64,000 bases of DNA from Lautropia dentalis (GTDB lineage: Bacteria; Pseudomonadota; Gammaproteobacteria; Burkholderiales; Burkholderiaceae_E): the NCBI RefSeq assembly GCF_003892345.1, contig NZ_RRUE01000001.1, positions 1,690,078 to 1,754,077 on the forward strand. Reading direction: 5' to 3'. The stretch's first letter is position 1. Every line of letters starts with the position of its first letter. Below are positions 18,108 through 28,010 of the stretch, piece after piece. The position numbers and the translations under genes are program-made. The notes under the pieces were generated by a model that was not told the origin of the DNA, searched no databases, and was given only the letters and a program-made list of their open reading frames with translations.

Positions 18108-19646
18108 ATGTCGTCCCCGATGGCGTCCGTGGCTGCCCCGCCTGCCGAACCGGCCGGAGAATTCCTGCTGGAGATGCGGGGCGTCCACAAGAGCTTCCCC
18201 GGCGTGAAGGCGCTGGACAACGCGCAGCTGATGGTGCGTCCGCATTCGGTTCATGCCCTGATGGGCGAGAACGGCGCCGGCAAGTCCACGCTGCTCAAAT
18301 GCCTGTTCGGCATCTACCATGCCGACCAGGGCGAAATCCTGTTTCTTGGAAAGCCCGTCTCGTTTCGTACTTCGAAGGAGGCGCTGGAAAACGGCATTTC
18401 CATGGTGCATCAGGAGCTGAACCTGGTGCCGCAGGTGTCGGTGATGGACAACCTCTGGCTGGGGCGCTACCCGCAGCGGGGGCCGTTCATCGACCATGCG
18501 AAGATGTACCGTGACACGAAGGCCATCTTCGAGGAGCTGGACATCGATGTCGATCCGCGCCAGAAGGTGGCGGATCTGACGGTGTCGCAGATGCAGATGA
18601 TCGAGATCGCCAAGGCGTTTTCGTACAACGCGAAGATCGTCATCATGGACGAGCCGACTTCCTCGCTGTCGGAGAAGGAAGTCAACCACCTGTTCGGGAT
18701 CATCGAAAAGCTCAAGAACCGGGGCTGTGGCATCGTCTACATCTCGCACAAGATGGACGAGATCTTCCGCATCTGCGACGAGATCACCATCCTGCGCGAC
18801 GGCAAGTGGATCGACACCCAGCCGGTCAAGGGCCTGACCTTCGATGAAGTGATCCGGATGATGGTGGGCCGCGATCTGGGCGACCGCTTCCCGGAAAAGA
18901 CCAATCAGCCGGGTGAGGTGGTGCTGCAGGTCAGGGGGCTGACGGCCCGCAACCAGCCCTCCATCCAGGACGTGTCCTTCGAACTGCGCCGGGGCGAGAT
19001 TCTGGGCGTGGCCGGTCTGGTGGGGGCCAAGCGTACCGACATCGTCGAGACACTCTTTGGCGTACGCGAGGCCAGCGCCGGCGAGGTGCTGCTGCGCGGC
19101 AAGCCGGTGCGCAACACCAGCACCGTCAAGGCCATTCGCAACGGCTTTGCGCTGGTGACGGAAGAGCGGCGGGCCACCGGCATCTTTGCCGGGTTGGGCG
19201 TGGACTTCAACTCGCTCATCGCCAACATGCCGCACTACGAGCACCACGGGCTGCTGCAGAACAAGGGCATGCGCGGTGATACCGACTGGGTGGTGCGTTC
19301 GATGAACGTCAAGACACCCAGCCAGCGCACGACGATCGGCTCGCTGTCGGGCGGCAACCAGCAGAAGGTGGTGATCGGCCGCTGGCTGCTGACCAAACCC
19401 GACATCCTGATGCTGGACGAACCCACCCGTGGCATCGACGTGGGGGCGAAGTTCGAGATCTACCAGCTGATCAACGACCTGGCCGTCGAGGGCAAGAGCA
19501 TCATCATGATCTCCTCGGAAATGCCCGAACTGCTCGGGGTGTCCGACCGCATTCTGGTGATGAGCAACGGTCGCGTGGCCGGCATCGTCAATACCCGGGA
19601 AACCAGTCAGGAAGAAATCCTGCACCTGGCCGCCAAATATCTCTGA
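18108..19646 (+). CDS. mglA: Galactose ABC transporter, ATP-binding protein (two ATPase domains)
   Basis: The 512-residue protein has tandem ABC ATPase domains. In the first, Walker A is GENGAGKST, the signature region reads [14 protein letters not shown], and Walker B ends [13 protein letters not shown]. In the second, the P-loop region reads [16 protein letters not shown], degenerate as is normal for MglA, while the signature [14 protein letters not shown] and Walker [15 protein letters not shown] are intact. The ATG at 18108 follows GGAG with spacing of about 10. It sits 76 bp after mglB and energises import through MglC. Confidence 0.96.
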   Translation: MSSPMASVAAPPAEPAGEFLLEMRGVHKSFPGVKALDNAQLMVRPHSVHALMGENGAGKSTLLKCLFGIYHADQGEILFLGKPVSFRTSKEALENGISMVHQELNLVPQVSVMDNLWLGRYPQRGPFIDHAKMYRDTKAIFEELDIDVDPRQKVADLTVSQMQMIEIAKAFSYNAKIVIMDEPTSSLSEKEVNHLFGIIEKLKNRGCGIVYISHKMDEIFRICDEITILRDGKWIDTQPVKGLTFDEVIRMMVGRDLGDRFPEKTNQPGEVVLQVRGLTARNQPSIQDVSFELRRGEILGVAGLVGAKRTDIVETLFGVREASAGEVLLRGKPVRNTSTVKAIRNGFALVTEERRATGIFAGLGVDFNSLIANMPHYEHHGLLQNKGMRGDTDWVVRSMNVKTPSQRTTIGSLSGGNQQKVVIGRWLLTKPDILMLDEPTRGIDVGAKFEIYQLINDLAVEGKSIIMISSEMPELLGVSDRILVMSNGRVAGIVNTRETSQEEILHLAAKYL

Positions 19647-19659
19647 CAAGGAATCCATC

Positions 19660-20691
19660 GTGAGCTTTTCCCGCAGCCCCGCGCAGATGGCCGGGGACTT
19701 CTTCAAGGAATACGCGCTGTATTTCGTCTTCGTGATCCTGCTGGCGGTGATCATCGTCGAGGACAGCAGTTTTCTGAGCATCATCAACCTGTCCAACATC
19801 CTCACCCAGTCGTCGGTGCGGATGATCATCGCCCTGGGGGTGGCCGGCGTCATCATCACGCGCGGCACCGACCTGTCGGCCGGCCGCCAGATCGGGCTGG
19901 CGGCTGTGGTGTCGGCCACGATGCTGCAGGCCGTGGACAATGTGAACAAGGTTTTCCCGGAGCTGGGCGTGGTGCCGATTCCGCTGGTGATCCTGCTGGT
20001 GTGTGCCATTGGCGCACTGATCGGCCTGCTCAACGGGGTGATCGTGGCGATCCTCAACGTCACACCGTTCATCGCCACGCTGGGTACGATGCTGATTGCC
20101 TACGGCGTGAACTCGCTGTATTACGATGCCGTCGGTTCGGCGCCGATTGCCGGCTTCGATTCGGCCTTCCGCAGCTTCACGCAGGGCTACTTTGCCATTC
20201 CGCTGCCCGGGGCCGGTACCTTCCGGCTCAGCTACATCACCATCTATGCGCTGATCGCCATCCTGTTCACCTGGGTGCTCTGGAACAAGACGCGCTTTGG
20301 CAAGAACATCTTTGCCATCGGCGGCAACCCGGAAGCGGCCGCGGTGTCGGGCGTGAACGTCACACTCAACCTGATCGGCATCTATGTGCTGTCAGGTGTG
20401 TTCTATGCCTTCGGTGGCATGCTGGAAGCGGGGCGGATCGGTTCGGCCACAAACAACCTCGGCTTCATGTACGAGCTGGATGCCATTGCCGCCTGCGTGA
20501 TCGGCGGGGTGTCGTTCAGCGGTGGCGTGGGCAAGGTGGCGGGCGTGGTGATGGGCGTCATCATCTTCCAGCTGCTGAACTACGGCCTGTCGTACATCGG
20601 GGTGAACCCGTACTGGCAGTACATCATCAAGGGCGGCATCATCGTGCTGGCCGTGGCGATGGACTCGATGAAGACGGCGCGGAAGAAATGA
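19660..20691 (+). CDS. mglC: Galactose ABC transporter, permease
   Basis: The 343-residue protein is a hydrophobic BPD-transp-2 permease with about ten membrane segments, for example YFVFVILLAVIIV near the N-terminus and the conserved GVAGVIITRGTDLSAGRQIGL loop. The cytoplasmic coupling segment TRFGKNIFAIGGNPEAA contacts the ATPase. It begins with GTG 13 bp after the mglA stop, preceded by AAGGA. A strong hairpin follows the operon at about 60 bp. Confidence 0.95.
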   Translation: MSFSRSPAQMAGDFFKEYALYFVFVILLAVIIVEDSSFLSIINLSNILTQSSVRMIIALGVAGVIITRGTDLSAGRQIGLAAVVSATMLQAVDNVNKVFPELGVVPIPLVILLVCAIGALIGLLNGVIVAILNVTPFIATLGTMLIAYGVNSLYYDAVGSAPIAGFDSAFRSFTQGYFAIPLPGAGTFRLSYITIYALIAILFTWVLWNKTRFGKNIFAIGGNPEAAAVSGVNVTLNLIGIYVLSGVFYAFGGMLEAGRIGSATNNLGFMYELDAIAACVIGGVSFSGGVGKVAGVVMGVIIFQLLNYGLSYIGVNPYWQYIIKGGIIVLAVAMDSMKTARKK

Positions 20692-20748
20692 TCCTCTAGC
20701 ATGCCGGCCAGTGGAGTCATGCGGGCTGACATGTCTGGGGTTTGTGCA

Positions 20749-20775
20749 GAAAGGGGCCTTAAAAGGGCCCCTTTC
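20749..20775. terminator. Hairpin after mglC, probable terminator
   Basis: GAAAGGGGCC and GGCCCCTTTC form a perfect 10-bp stem around a short loop, 57 bp past the mglC stop and about 110 bp before the spoT stop. There is no long T-tract on either side, so it could serve both converging units. Confidence 0.7.
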
Positions 20776-20883
20776 CGTGTGCGGTGCGCCCAGCAAAAGG
20801 ATGCGGGCTGGGGCGGGAATGGCCGCGTGACTGCCACGGTCGGGAAAATCATGCAGGTCTGAGGGTTGCCACGACCGGGCAGC

Positions 20884-23328
20884 TCAGGCCCGCGTGATCG
20901 TCCGCGTCTGCGGCAGTTTCCGCAGCCGGCGGAACACCTCGGCCAGGTGGTCGCGGTCCTGCACCTGCAGGGTGAAGCGGATGATGGCCACCAGCTCCGA
21001 TTCGGTGTCCATGGCCACCTGCAGGATGTCGGCGTCGGCGGCGGTGATCTCGCTGGCGATGCGGCCGAGGATGCCGCGTTCGTCATCGGCGGTGATTTCC
21101 ACCATGGTGCGGAACATGCCGCTGACTTCCTCGCCCCATTCCACGTCGATCCAGCGTTCGGCGTCGCGGCTGATCTGCCGGCGGGCCGTTTCGCATTCCA
21201 CGCGGTGGACGGAGAGGCCATGACCGCCGCGCATCTGGCCGATGATGCGGTCGCCCGGGACCGGGTGGCAGCAGGGAGCGGCCTGCAGCGAAATGCCATC
21301 CACGCTGGAAATGACCATGGGGGCGGTACGCGGGGCCAGGGTAGAGGTGACGGCGCTGGCGCCGTTGCTGATGTCCAGCGAGATGGCGCGGGCGACCACG
21401 GGGGCCAGCTTCAGGCCCAGGCCGATGTCGGCGTAGAGATCGGTGACCGATTTGGCGGCCGTGTCGCGGGCGGCCTTTTCCAGGATGGCCGTGTCCAGAT
21501 CGGCCAGCCGGATGCGCAGGCTGGCCAGCGACTGGGCCATCAGCCGGCGACCCAGCTCGACCGATTCGTCGTACTTCATCCGCCGCAGGAAGGAGCGGAT
21601 TTCGGCGCGTGCTTTGCCGGTACGGGCAAAGGTGAGCCATGAGGGGCTGGGGCGGGCGTTGGGGTCGGCAATGACCTCGACGATGTCGCCGTGGGTGAGT
21701 TCGGTGCGCAGCGGTACCGGGTCGCCGTTGATGCGGGCGGCCACGCACTGGTTGCCCAGGTCGGTGTGGACGCTGTAGGCAAAGTCGATGACGGTGGCGC
21801 CGCGCGGCAGGCCACGGATCTGGCCCTTGGGGGTGAAGACGTAGACGGCGTCGGGATAGAGGTCGACCTTGACGTGGTCGATGAATTCGAGCGAGTCGCC
21901 GGTCTGCTGCTGGATGTCGAGTAGCGACTTGAGCCAGTCGAGCGTCCTGATCTGCTGGCCGGCACTGTTCTCGTCGCTGCCGCGGTTCTTGTAGAGCCAG
22001 TGGGCAGCCACGCCGGCCTCGGCCATCTGGTGCATTTCGGGGGTGCGGATCTGGAATTCGATGCCGCCGCCGTGCGGGCCGACCACCGTGGTGTGCAGGG
22101 ACTGGTAGCCGTTTTTCTTGGGGACGGCGATGAAGTCCTTGAAGCGGCTGGTGTTGGGCTTGAAGGCGCTGTGGATGGCGCCCAGCGCCAGGTAGCAGGA
22201 GGCGAGGTCGGGCACGATCAGCCGCACGCCGAAGAGGTCGTACACCTCGGAAAACGAGACGTGCTTGTCGACCATCTTGCGGTAGATGGAGTAGAGCGAT
22301 TTTTCGCGGGTGCTGATCTCGGCCCTGACGCCGAGACGGGCCAGCGCCTTTTCGGTGGTGCTGGTGACGCGGCCGAAGGCATCGCGCCGGGTGCGGGCTG
22401 CCACCTGGATGGCCTTGGCCAGGGTGTGGTAGCGCATCGGGTGCAGGTAGCGAAAGGCCAGGTCCTGCAGTTCGCGGTACAGGCCATGCAGCCCCAGCCG
22501 GTTGGCGATGGGGGCGTAGATTTCGAGGGTTTCGTTGGCGATGCGTATCTGGCGATGCCGGCTGACGGCGTCCAGCGTGCGCATGTTGTGCAGCCGGTCG
22601 GCCAGCTTGACGAGGATGACGCGCACGTCGCGCGCCATGGCCAGCAGCATCTTGCGGAAGGTTTCGGCCTGGGCGGTTTCGCGGTTGCCGAATTCCATCT
22701 TGTCCAGCTTGGACAGACCATCGACCATGTCGGCCACCACGCGGCCAAACTGCTGGGTGAGTTCGGTCTGGGTGACGGCGGTGTCTTCGAGGGTGTCGTG
22801 CAGCAGGGCGGCGCACAGGGCATCGCCATCGAGCTGCCAGCTGGCACAGATCAGCGCCACCGCGATGGGGTGGGTGATGTAGGGTTCACCGGTGGAGCGC
22901 TTCTGTCCGCGGTGGGCCTGCTCGGCCACCTGAAAGGCGTGGCGGATGCGCTGCAGGTCGGTGTCGGGCAGGTAGAGGCGCGCCTCGGCCAGCAGCGGGT
23001 CGATGGTGACGCGCTCGGACCAGTTGGATTCTTCGGCCGTGCCGGTCAGATGCGGGCGCGGCGCGAAGGCGGTGATGACCGGGGGGGCACTGGGCTGGGT
23101 GGCAGTGCCCCCACCTGCGCCAGCGCCGGTTTCTGCGTCAGTGCCGGTTTCTGTGCGGCTGCCTGCGCCGGTGCTTTCCTCTGTGCCAGTGCCTGACCCC
23201 GTGCCGGATGCCGCCGCGGCAGCGGGGGCGCTTGCTGTAACGGGTGCTGTGCCGGCAGGGGCAGGGGCGTCCGGCAGCGCCGCGGCCGCCGGAGGTACAA
23301 GAGTGTTCTCGGGGCGGGTGTCGGGCAT
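20884..23328 (-). CDS. spoT: Bifunctional (p)ppGpp synthetase/hydrolase SpoT
   Basis: The 814-residue protein carries an intact hydrolase site: ITHPIAVALICASW, then the His-Asp pair and ED box in LLHDTLEDT (residues 176-184). The synthetase domain follows with REKSLYSIYRKM, RFKDFIAVPKKNGYQSLHT and EFQIRTPEMH. TGS (PKGQIRGLPRGATVIDFAYS) and C-terminal ACT domains complete the long-Rsh layout. About 100 residues before the hydrolase domain are a variable Ala/Pro/Thr/Gly-rich stretch that E. coli SpoT lacks. The start at 23328 is the first ATG of that stretch. It is third in a gmk-rpoZ-spoT cluster, separated from rpoZ by 268 bp. Confidence 0.95.
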   Translation of the reverse strand: MPDTRPENTLVPPAAAALPDAPAPAGTAPVTASAPAAAAASGTGSGTGTEESTGAGSRTETGTDAETGAGAGGGTATQPSAPPVITAFAPRPHLTGTAEESNWSERVTIDPLLAEARLYLPDTDLQRIRHAFQVAEQAHRGQKRSTGEPYITHPIAVALICASWQLDGDALCAALLHDTLEDTAVTQTELTQQFGRVVADMVDGLSKLDKMEFGNRETAQAETFRKMLLAMARDVRVILVKLADRLHNMRTLDAVSRHRQIRIANETLEIYAPIANRLGLHGLYRELQDLAFRYLHPMRYHTLAKAIQVAARTRRDAFGRVTSTTEKALARLGVRAEISTREKSLYSIYRKMVDKHVSFSEVYDLFGVRLIVPDLASCYLALGAIHSAFKPNTSRFKDFIAVPKKNGYQSLHTTVVGPHGGGIEFQIRTPEMHQMAEAGVAAHWLYKNRGSDENSAGQQIRTLDWLKSLLDIQQQTGDSLEFIDHVKVDLYPDAVYVFTPKGQIRGLPRGATVIDFAYSVHTDLGNQCVAARINGDPVPLRTELTHGDIVEVIADPNARPSPSWLTFARTGKARAEIRSFLRRMKYDESVELGRRLMAQSLASLRIRLADLDTAILEKAARDTAAKSVTDLYADIGLGLKLAPVVARAISLDISNGASAVTSTLAPRTAPMVISSVDGISLQAAPCCHPVPGDRIIGQMRGGHGLSVHRVECETARRQISRDAERWIDVEWGEEVSGMFRTMVEITADDERGILGRIASEITAADADILQVAMDTESELVAIIRFTLQVQDRDHLAEVFRRLRKLPQTRTITRA

Positions 23329-23473
23329 GATGGGCTGCCTGGAGGATGATGGAAAAGGTTCTGGCTCCCGGGATGAGCGGAATCGTCCTGGGGCCGGTCG
23401 TTCCCGGGGGACTGTCTGGCGGCCCGGTGGCGGTGCGCTGTGCTGCACGGCCCCGGCTGGCCTGGCCGTCCGC

Positions 23474-23553
23474 TCTGCAGGGAACAAACCCCTGCGGAAG
23501 GCGACCCTTGCAGGGGGCAACCCTTTCAGGGAGCAACCCGTGCAGGGGGCAGA
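23474..23553. repeat. 16-bp tandem repeat array in the spoT leader
   Basis: Five 16-bp units start at 23474, 23490, 23506, 23522 and 23538, with consensus CCTTGCAGGGGGCAAC. They lie between the rpoZ stop and the spoT start, about 150 bp upstream of spoT. Confidence 0.7.
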
Positions 23554-23596
23554 TCTCTGGACCGGCAGAGGAGATGTCTGGGCGAGGCGGGCGGTC

Positions 23597-23800
23597 TCAG
23601 GTGGGAACGCGGCGCAGCATTTCGCGGCCGATCTGGCCGGCGGCCACTTCGCGCAGGGCGGTGACGGTGGGCTTGTTGCGGCTTTCGACCTTGGGCGTGT
23701 GGCCCTGGGCCAGCATGCGGGCGCGATAGGTGGCGATGAGGGTCAGCTCGAAACGGTTGGGGATCTGCTTGAGGGAGTCTTCGACGGTGATGCGGGCCAT
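23597..23800 (-). CDS. rpoZ: RNA polymerase omega subunit
   Basis: The 67-residue protein begins [19 protein letters not shown] and contains the conserved [10 protein letters not shown] and [17 protein letters not shown] segments of bacterial omega. It helps assemble and stabilise core RNA polymerase and contributes to the ppGpp site on RNAP, which fits its placement just upstream of spoT. An AAGGACC lies upstream of the ATG. Confidence 0.96.
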   Translation of the reverse strand: MARITVEDSLKQIPNRFELTLIATYRARMLAQGHTPKVESRNKPTVTALREVAAGQIGREMLRRVPT

Positions 23801-23999
23801 GAAAGGGTCCTTGTTCGGGCGGGATCGCCGTGGGTGATGCCGTGCCCGTGAGGGGCACAGGTAGGGGATTGACCGGGAAACGGGCTCCCAGCCGTCAATT
23901 TTAACGGTAGCGGGCGCTGTGTGCCAGTGGCTTCATGACGCGCTCAGGAGGGATTCGGCGCCCTGCCCGAAGAAAGCCATCGGGTGTGCATGGCGCGTC

Positions 24000-24107
24000 A
24001 TGACTGTGCTGGCCGTGCCTGAAGCCATGGAGGATTCTGCGGCTCTGCCACCTCATCCCGCACGCCTTGAGGGCAGGGACGAAAGCATGTTCACGAATGC
24101 ACGCTCA
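24000..24107. repeat. Dispersed element, copy 4 (long form)
   Basis: This copy has both conserved parts. The box at 24017-24048 reads GCCTGAAGCCATGG then AGGATTCTGC. The core at 24075-24107 reads GGGACGAAAGCATG then GAATGCACGCTCA. The last bases overlap the gmk stop codon (24105-24107). A further core fragment, GGCTTCATGACGCGCTCAGG, is at 23929-23948, closer to rpoZ. Confidence 0.75.
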
Positions 24108-24728
24108 GAGAATGCCCAGTGACTGGAACAGCGAGGTATTCAGGGCCGCCTGCTGCAGGAAGCGGCAGCGCGCCGTGTCGGCAATGCCGATGAGCTGCTG
24201 TCGGGCCAGTTCGAAGTCCTGGTTGATGATGATGTACTGGAACTGGCCGGCGTGGGCCAGTTCGCTGCGGGCGGCGGCCAGGCGGCGCTCGATGGTGGCG
24301 GCGCTGTCCTTGCCGCGGGTCTGCAGGCGCTGCTGCAGCACCTCCAGCGAGGGCGGGGCGATGAAGACGGAGACGGCCTCGGGATAGAGAGCCTGGACCT
24401 GGGCGGCGCCCTGCCAGTCGATTTCGAGGACGATGTCGGCGCCCTGGGCGATCTGTTCGTCGATCCAGATGCGGGAGGTGCTGTAGTAGTTGCCGTGTAC
24501 CTCGGCCCATTCGAGGAATTCGCCGGCGTCACGACGGGCGAGGAAGTCGTCTTCGGTGGTGAAGAAGTAGTCTTCGCCATGTTTTTCACCCTCGCGCGGG
24601 GCACGGGTGGTGAAGGAGACCGAGTGGCGGATGTGCGGGCGTGCCTGCTGCAGGGCACGTACCAGGGTGGTCTTGCCGGCCCCGGAGGGGGCGGCGATGA
24701 TGAGGATGGATCCGGCGTGTGACGACAT
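24105..24728 (-). CDS. gmk: Guanylate kinase
   Basis: The 207-residue enzyme phosphorylates GMP to GDP. It has the P-loop IIAAPSGAGKTTLVRAL at residues 9-25, the GMP-binding SVSFTTRAPREGEKHGEDY, and the DIVLEIDWQGAAQV segment. The ATG at 24728 gives the normal length, but the preceding bases (CCTCCCCCC on the coding strand) offer no ribosome site, and a very strong hairpin ends about 20 bp upstream. It leads the gmk-rpoZ-spoT cluster of guanine-nucleotide metabolism and stringent response. Confidence 0.95.
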   Translation of the reverse strand: MSSHAGSILIIAAPSGAGKTTLVRALQQARPHIRHSVSFTTRAPREGEKHGEDYFFTTEDDFLARRDAGEFLEWAEVHGNYYSTSRIWIDEQIAQGADIVLEIDWQGAAQVQALYPEAVSVFIAPPSLEVLQQRLQTRGKDSAATIERRLAAARSELAHAGQFQYIIINQDFELARQQLIGIADTARCRFLQQAALNTSLFQSLGIL

Positions 24729-24748
24729 GGGGGGAGGAAATGGGTGGT

Positions 24749-24789
24749 GCAGCCTGCCCTGTCCGGGGGGCCGGACAAGGGCAGGCTGC
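24749..24789 (-). terminator. Strong hairpin just upstream of gmk
   Basis: GCAGCCTGCCCTGTCCGG (24749-24766) pairs with CCGGACAAGGGCAGGCTGC (24771-24789), an 18-bp stem with one bulged base. It lies between the catalase 3' end and gmk, about 20 bp before the gmk ATG. It may terminate the catalase transcript or act in the gmk leader; there is no T-tract. Confidence 0.6.
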
Positions 24790-24987
24790 GGAGCACGATC
24801 CGGCATTTTATCGTTCCCGGGCACCGGCTGCTGGTGTGCGGAACGGTTTTTTGCGGAGTCCGGCGCCAGCCTGGTCGTGACACGTGCCGCGGTGGGGGGC
24901 CGGAGGTCGACCCATGAACGGCGCGTTCAGACGCGTGCGCGTGTGGTGCACCCGCAGACCGGGAAAGACTGTCCGGGAATGTGCTGT

Positions 24988-26505
24988 TCAGACCCTCGCG
25001 CTGGCCAGATCGTGCCGAGGCAGTGCGTCTTCCTCAAAGAGGATGGCGCGTGCCCGCAGGGCGGTGCGCACGCCCGCGCCGTAGGCCGGATCGGCCCGGT
25101 CGAAGTGCACGAGCTGGCGATCGATGATGAAGGCTGGCACACCATCCATCGAGCCGGCGATGTTGGCACAGAGGCGTGCCTGGTGGGCAGGATCCAGCAG
25201 GCGGAACAGCGCACCGGCCTGGCTGTAGTCGTCGTTGCCGGCGCGGTGGTCGTAGCGGTCGGCGTCGCCGCTGATTTTCAGGGGCGGTTCGCGGAATTCC
25301 GGTGCCTGCTTCGCACCACCGAAGGAGTTCGGTTCGTAGTAGGCGTCTGGGGCGCCGCTTTTCAGGCCCATGAAATTCATCTGGCCATCGGCGTGGTAGT
25401 GGTGCACCGGACAGCGGGGTGCATTGACCGGCAGGGCCTCGTAGTGGGTGCCCAGGCGGTAGCGGTGGGCGTCGGCATACGAGAAGATGCGGGCCTGCAG
25501 CACCTTGTCGGGGCTGGCGCCAATGCCGGGCACGAGGTTGCTGGGCGACATGGCCACCTGCTCGATCTCGGCAAAGTAGTTGTCGGGGTTGCGGTTCAGC
25601 TCCATCACGCCCACCTCGATCAGCGGGTAGTCGGCATGGGGCCAGACCTTGGTGAGGTCGAAGGGGTTGTACGGCGTCCTTTCCGCGTCGGCTTCGGGCA
25701 TGATCTGCACGTACAGCGTCCAGCTCGGGTGGTCGCCGTGTTCGATCGCACGGTAGAGATCTTCCTGGTAGCTTTCGCGGCTGCGCCCGATGATGGCTTC
25801 GGCATCTTCGTTGGTGAGGGTACGGTGTCCCTGCCGGGTCTTGAAGTGGAACTTGACCCAGAAGCGTTCTCCGTGGGCGTTCCAGAAGCTGTAGGTGTGG
25901 CTGCCATAGCCGTTCATGAAACGCGGGCTGGCGGGGATGCCGCGGTCACTCATCAGGATGGTGACCTGGTGCAGGCTTTCGGGCGACAGGCTTCAGAAGT
26001 CCCAGGCGGCGGTGGCACTGCGCAGGTGGGTGCGCGGATGACGCTTCTGGGTGTGGATGAAGTCGGGGAACTTCAGCGGATCGCGGATGAAGAAGACGGG
26101 GGTGTTGTTGCCGACGAGGTCCCAGTTGCCCTGATCGGTATAGAACTTGACCGAAAAGCCACGCACGTCACGTTCGGCGTCGGCTGCCCCCATCTCGCCG
26201 GCGACGGTGGAGAAACGCGTGACCAGCGGGGTGACCTTGCCCACTTCGGCAAAGAGGCTGGCACAGGTGTAGGGGGTGATATCGTGGGTGACGGTGAAGG
26301 TGCCGAAGGCACCCCAGCCCTTGGCGTGGACCACCCGTTCGGGGATGCGCTCGCGGTTCTGGTGGGCGAGCTTTTCGAGCAGCTGCCAGTCCTGCATCAG
26401 CAGCGGGCCACGGGGACCGGCCGAGAGGCTGTTCTGGTTGTCGACCACGGGCGCGCCGGCGCTGGTGGTCATGATGGGACATCGCTGGATGGAGGTATGG
26501 GTCAT
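24988..26505 (-). pseudogene. katA: Catalase (KatA, clade 3) interrupted by an in-frame TGA
   Basis: One continuous 506-codon frame encodes a monofunctional haem catalase of about 505 residues, except that codon 171 (25995-25993) is TGA. The family there reads WDFWSLSPES; here it is WDF-stop-SLSPES, so TGG to TGA is the simplest change. All else looks intact: the distal haem histidine in [35 protein letters not shown], and the proximal haem tyrosine in [18 protein letters not shown]. The start at 26505 has AGGAG nine bases upstream. No frameshift or other stop is seen, which suggests recent inactivation, a strain-specific off state, or a sequencing error. Without readthrough, the 170-residue product lacks the proximal ligand and would be inactive. 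Confidence 0.9.
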
Positions 26506-27429
26506 GCTTGTGTGCTCCTGTTTCGGGTTGGAGGTGACTGGGGGCGGGCAGGAGAGACTGCGCATCGTGGTGCCTGCTGCACCGGGTTTGCGGTGGTCGC
26601 GCCGTGATTGAAGAGGCGGTGTCGTCCGCACACAGGGCGACGGGGCAGGCAAGGCGCTGTAACCCTCGAAAGGTTGTGTCGATCATGTGTTGCCCTGATG
26701 TCAGTGTAGGGAGCATGGCTTGATAGGTCTATTGGATTATTTTTACTGGTATCATTGGATGTTGCTATTGATGGTTTGGTTTTATCCGGGAACGGGAACT
26801 GGTGCGCGTGTCAGCAGGGACCGATGACGGCAGTGAACGGTGCGTGATGGATCACGGCGAGATGAAAGACGGCATGAGGGAGGCGGACGGTGTGCATCAG
26901 CCGATGGGGCGGTACAGAGCGATGGGAGGGGGCATGGGAAACGTCTTTGATTGTTCCGAATATAGAGACACAAGTTGCCTGTTGACGGGCTTTGTTTTTT
27001 CCTTCAATGCAGTTACAGTGCGTCCTTCATGATGCCGGATGTGCAGCCGGCTGCCGGTGCGTCAGTCGGGTACAGTGGATGTCAGCAGGGGGCGTCAGCC
27101 GGGTGCAGGGGCGCTGCGTTGTTCCGGGAAAGGGATGCTGGACCAGTGACCCGCAGGCAGTCCCGGATGTGCCGCCCGGTGGGCAACCCGGGGAAGCTCT
27201 CACCGTCTCGTCCCGGAAGGCGCGAGTGAGGTCGGAGCTGTCCGGTGCGCAATCCGGGGAAGCCCTCACCCTGCGGGGTGGAGGTTCCCTTGGGTTTTCC
27301 CGGGGTTGGGTTCTGCGGGGCGCTGTCTTCCCGTTTCTCTTTTGCGTCGCTGTCTTCCCGACAGCTGTTTTTCATGGCGGTCGCCCGTGCGGCGGCCGGT
27401 TTCAGATCGCCATTTCCGGATATTGCCTC
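26506..27429. other. Intergenic region without a supported gene, 924 bp
   Basis: It lies between the divergent katA and cytochrome b561 genes. The stretch 26700-26780 is markedly AT-rich (TTATTTTTACTGG) and probably holds the katA promoter; I could not fit an OxyR site with correct spacing. Farther on are two imperfect 30-bp direct repeats (from 27178 and from 27243) sharing CCGGGGAAGC and CTCACC, and a pair of GCGTCAGYCGGGT words near 27058 and 27094. Open frames here are short and lack ribosome sites or family features. Confidence 0.5.
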
Positions 27430-27996
27430 ATGCCTGAAAATGTCGCCCGTTATTCTTCCTTCGCCATCGTGCTGCACTGGCTGATGGCGCTGGCGCTGCT
27501 GGCCTTGGTGGGCCTCGGTTTCTACATGACCGGCATGCCGATGTCGCCGCTCAAGCTCAAGGTGTTCTCCTGGCACAAGTGGGCCGGCATCACGCTGCTG
27601 GTACTCGTGCTGGTGCGCATGGTCTGGCGGCTGGTCTCGCCGGCACCGGCTCTGCCCGGGGGCATGTCGCGGCTGATGAAGCTGGCGGCCCATGGCGGGC
27701 ACCTGGCCCTGTACGGGCTGATGCTGGCCATTCCGCTGTCGGGCTGGCTGATGAGTTCGGCCAAGGGCTTTCAGACGGTGTGGTTCGGGGTGCTGCCGCT
27801 GCCCGACCTGATCGGCAAGAATCTCGAACTGGGCAAGGCGCTGTCCGGGGTGCACTGGACGCTGAATGTGGCCCTGCTGGTGATCGTGGCCGGGCATGTG
27901 CTGGCGGCGCTGATGCACCAGTTCGTGCAGAAGGATGGCACGCTGTACCGGATGGTGCCGGCCGAACGGCTGCGTCCCGGCGTGTCCATTGAATGA
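27430..27996 (+). CDS. Cytochrome b561
   Basis: The 188-residue membrane protein has four predicted helices and the haem-b histidines of the bacterial CybB/b561 family: SSFAIVLHWLMALALLAL at the start, FSWHKWAGITLLVLV, AAHGGHLALYGLMLAIPL, and SGVHWTLNVALLVIVAGHV. It is expected to pass electrons from the quinone pool in the inner membrane. Its stop overlaps the region just before the yceI-like gene, with 14 bp between stop and next ATG. Cytochrome b561 next to YceI is a recurrent pairing, and YceI proteins bind isoprenoid quinones. Confidence 0.9.
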   Translation: MPENVARYSSFAIVLHWLMALALLALVGLGFYMTGMPMSPLKLKVFSWHKWAGITLLVLVLVRMVWRLVSPAPALPGGMSRLMKLAAHGGHLALYGLMLAIPLSGWLMSSAKGFQTVWFGVLPLPDLIGKNLELGKALSGVHWTLNVALLVIVAGHVLAALMHQFVQKDGTLYRMVPAERLRPGVSIE

Positions 27997-28010
27997 ATGA
28001 GGAGATTCGA

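Noticed and set aside
25993-25995. Selenocysteine or programmed recoding at the catalase TGA
   Set aside because: The family has Trp here, not Cys or Sec. I see no SECIS-like hairpin directly downstream, and a point mutation is simpler.
26700-26780. OxyR binding site upstream of katA
   Set aside because: ATAG and CTAT words occur, but the spacing is 2 bp instead of 7, and no second pair fits.
26802-27032. Small gene between katA and cytochrome b561
   Set aside because: The frame is short, lacks a ribosome site and family features, and lies in an AT-rich leader region.
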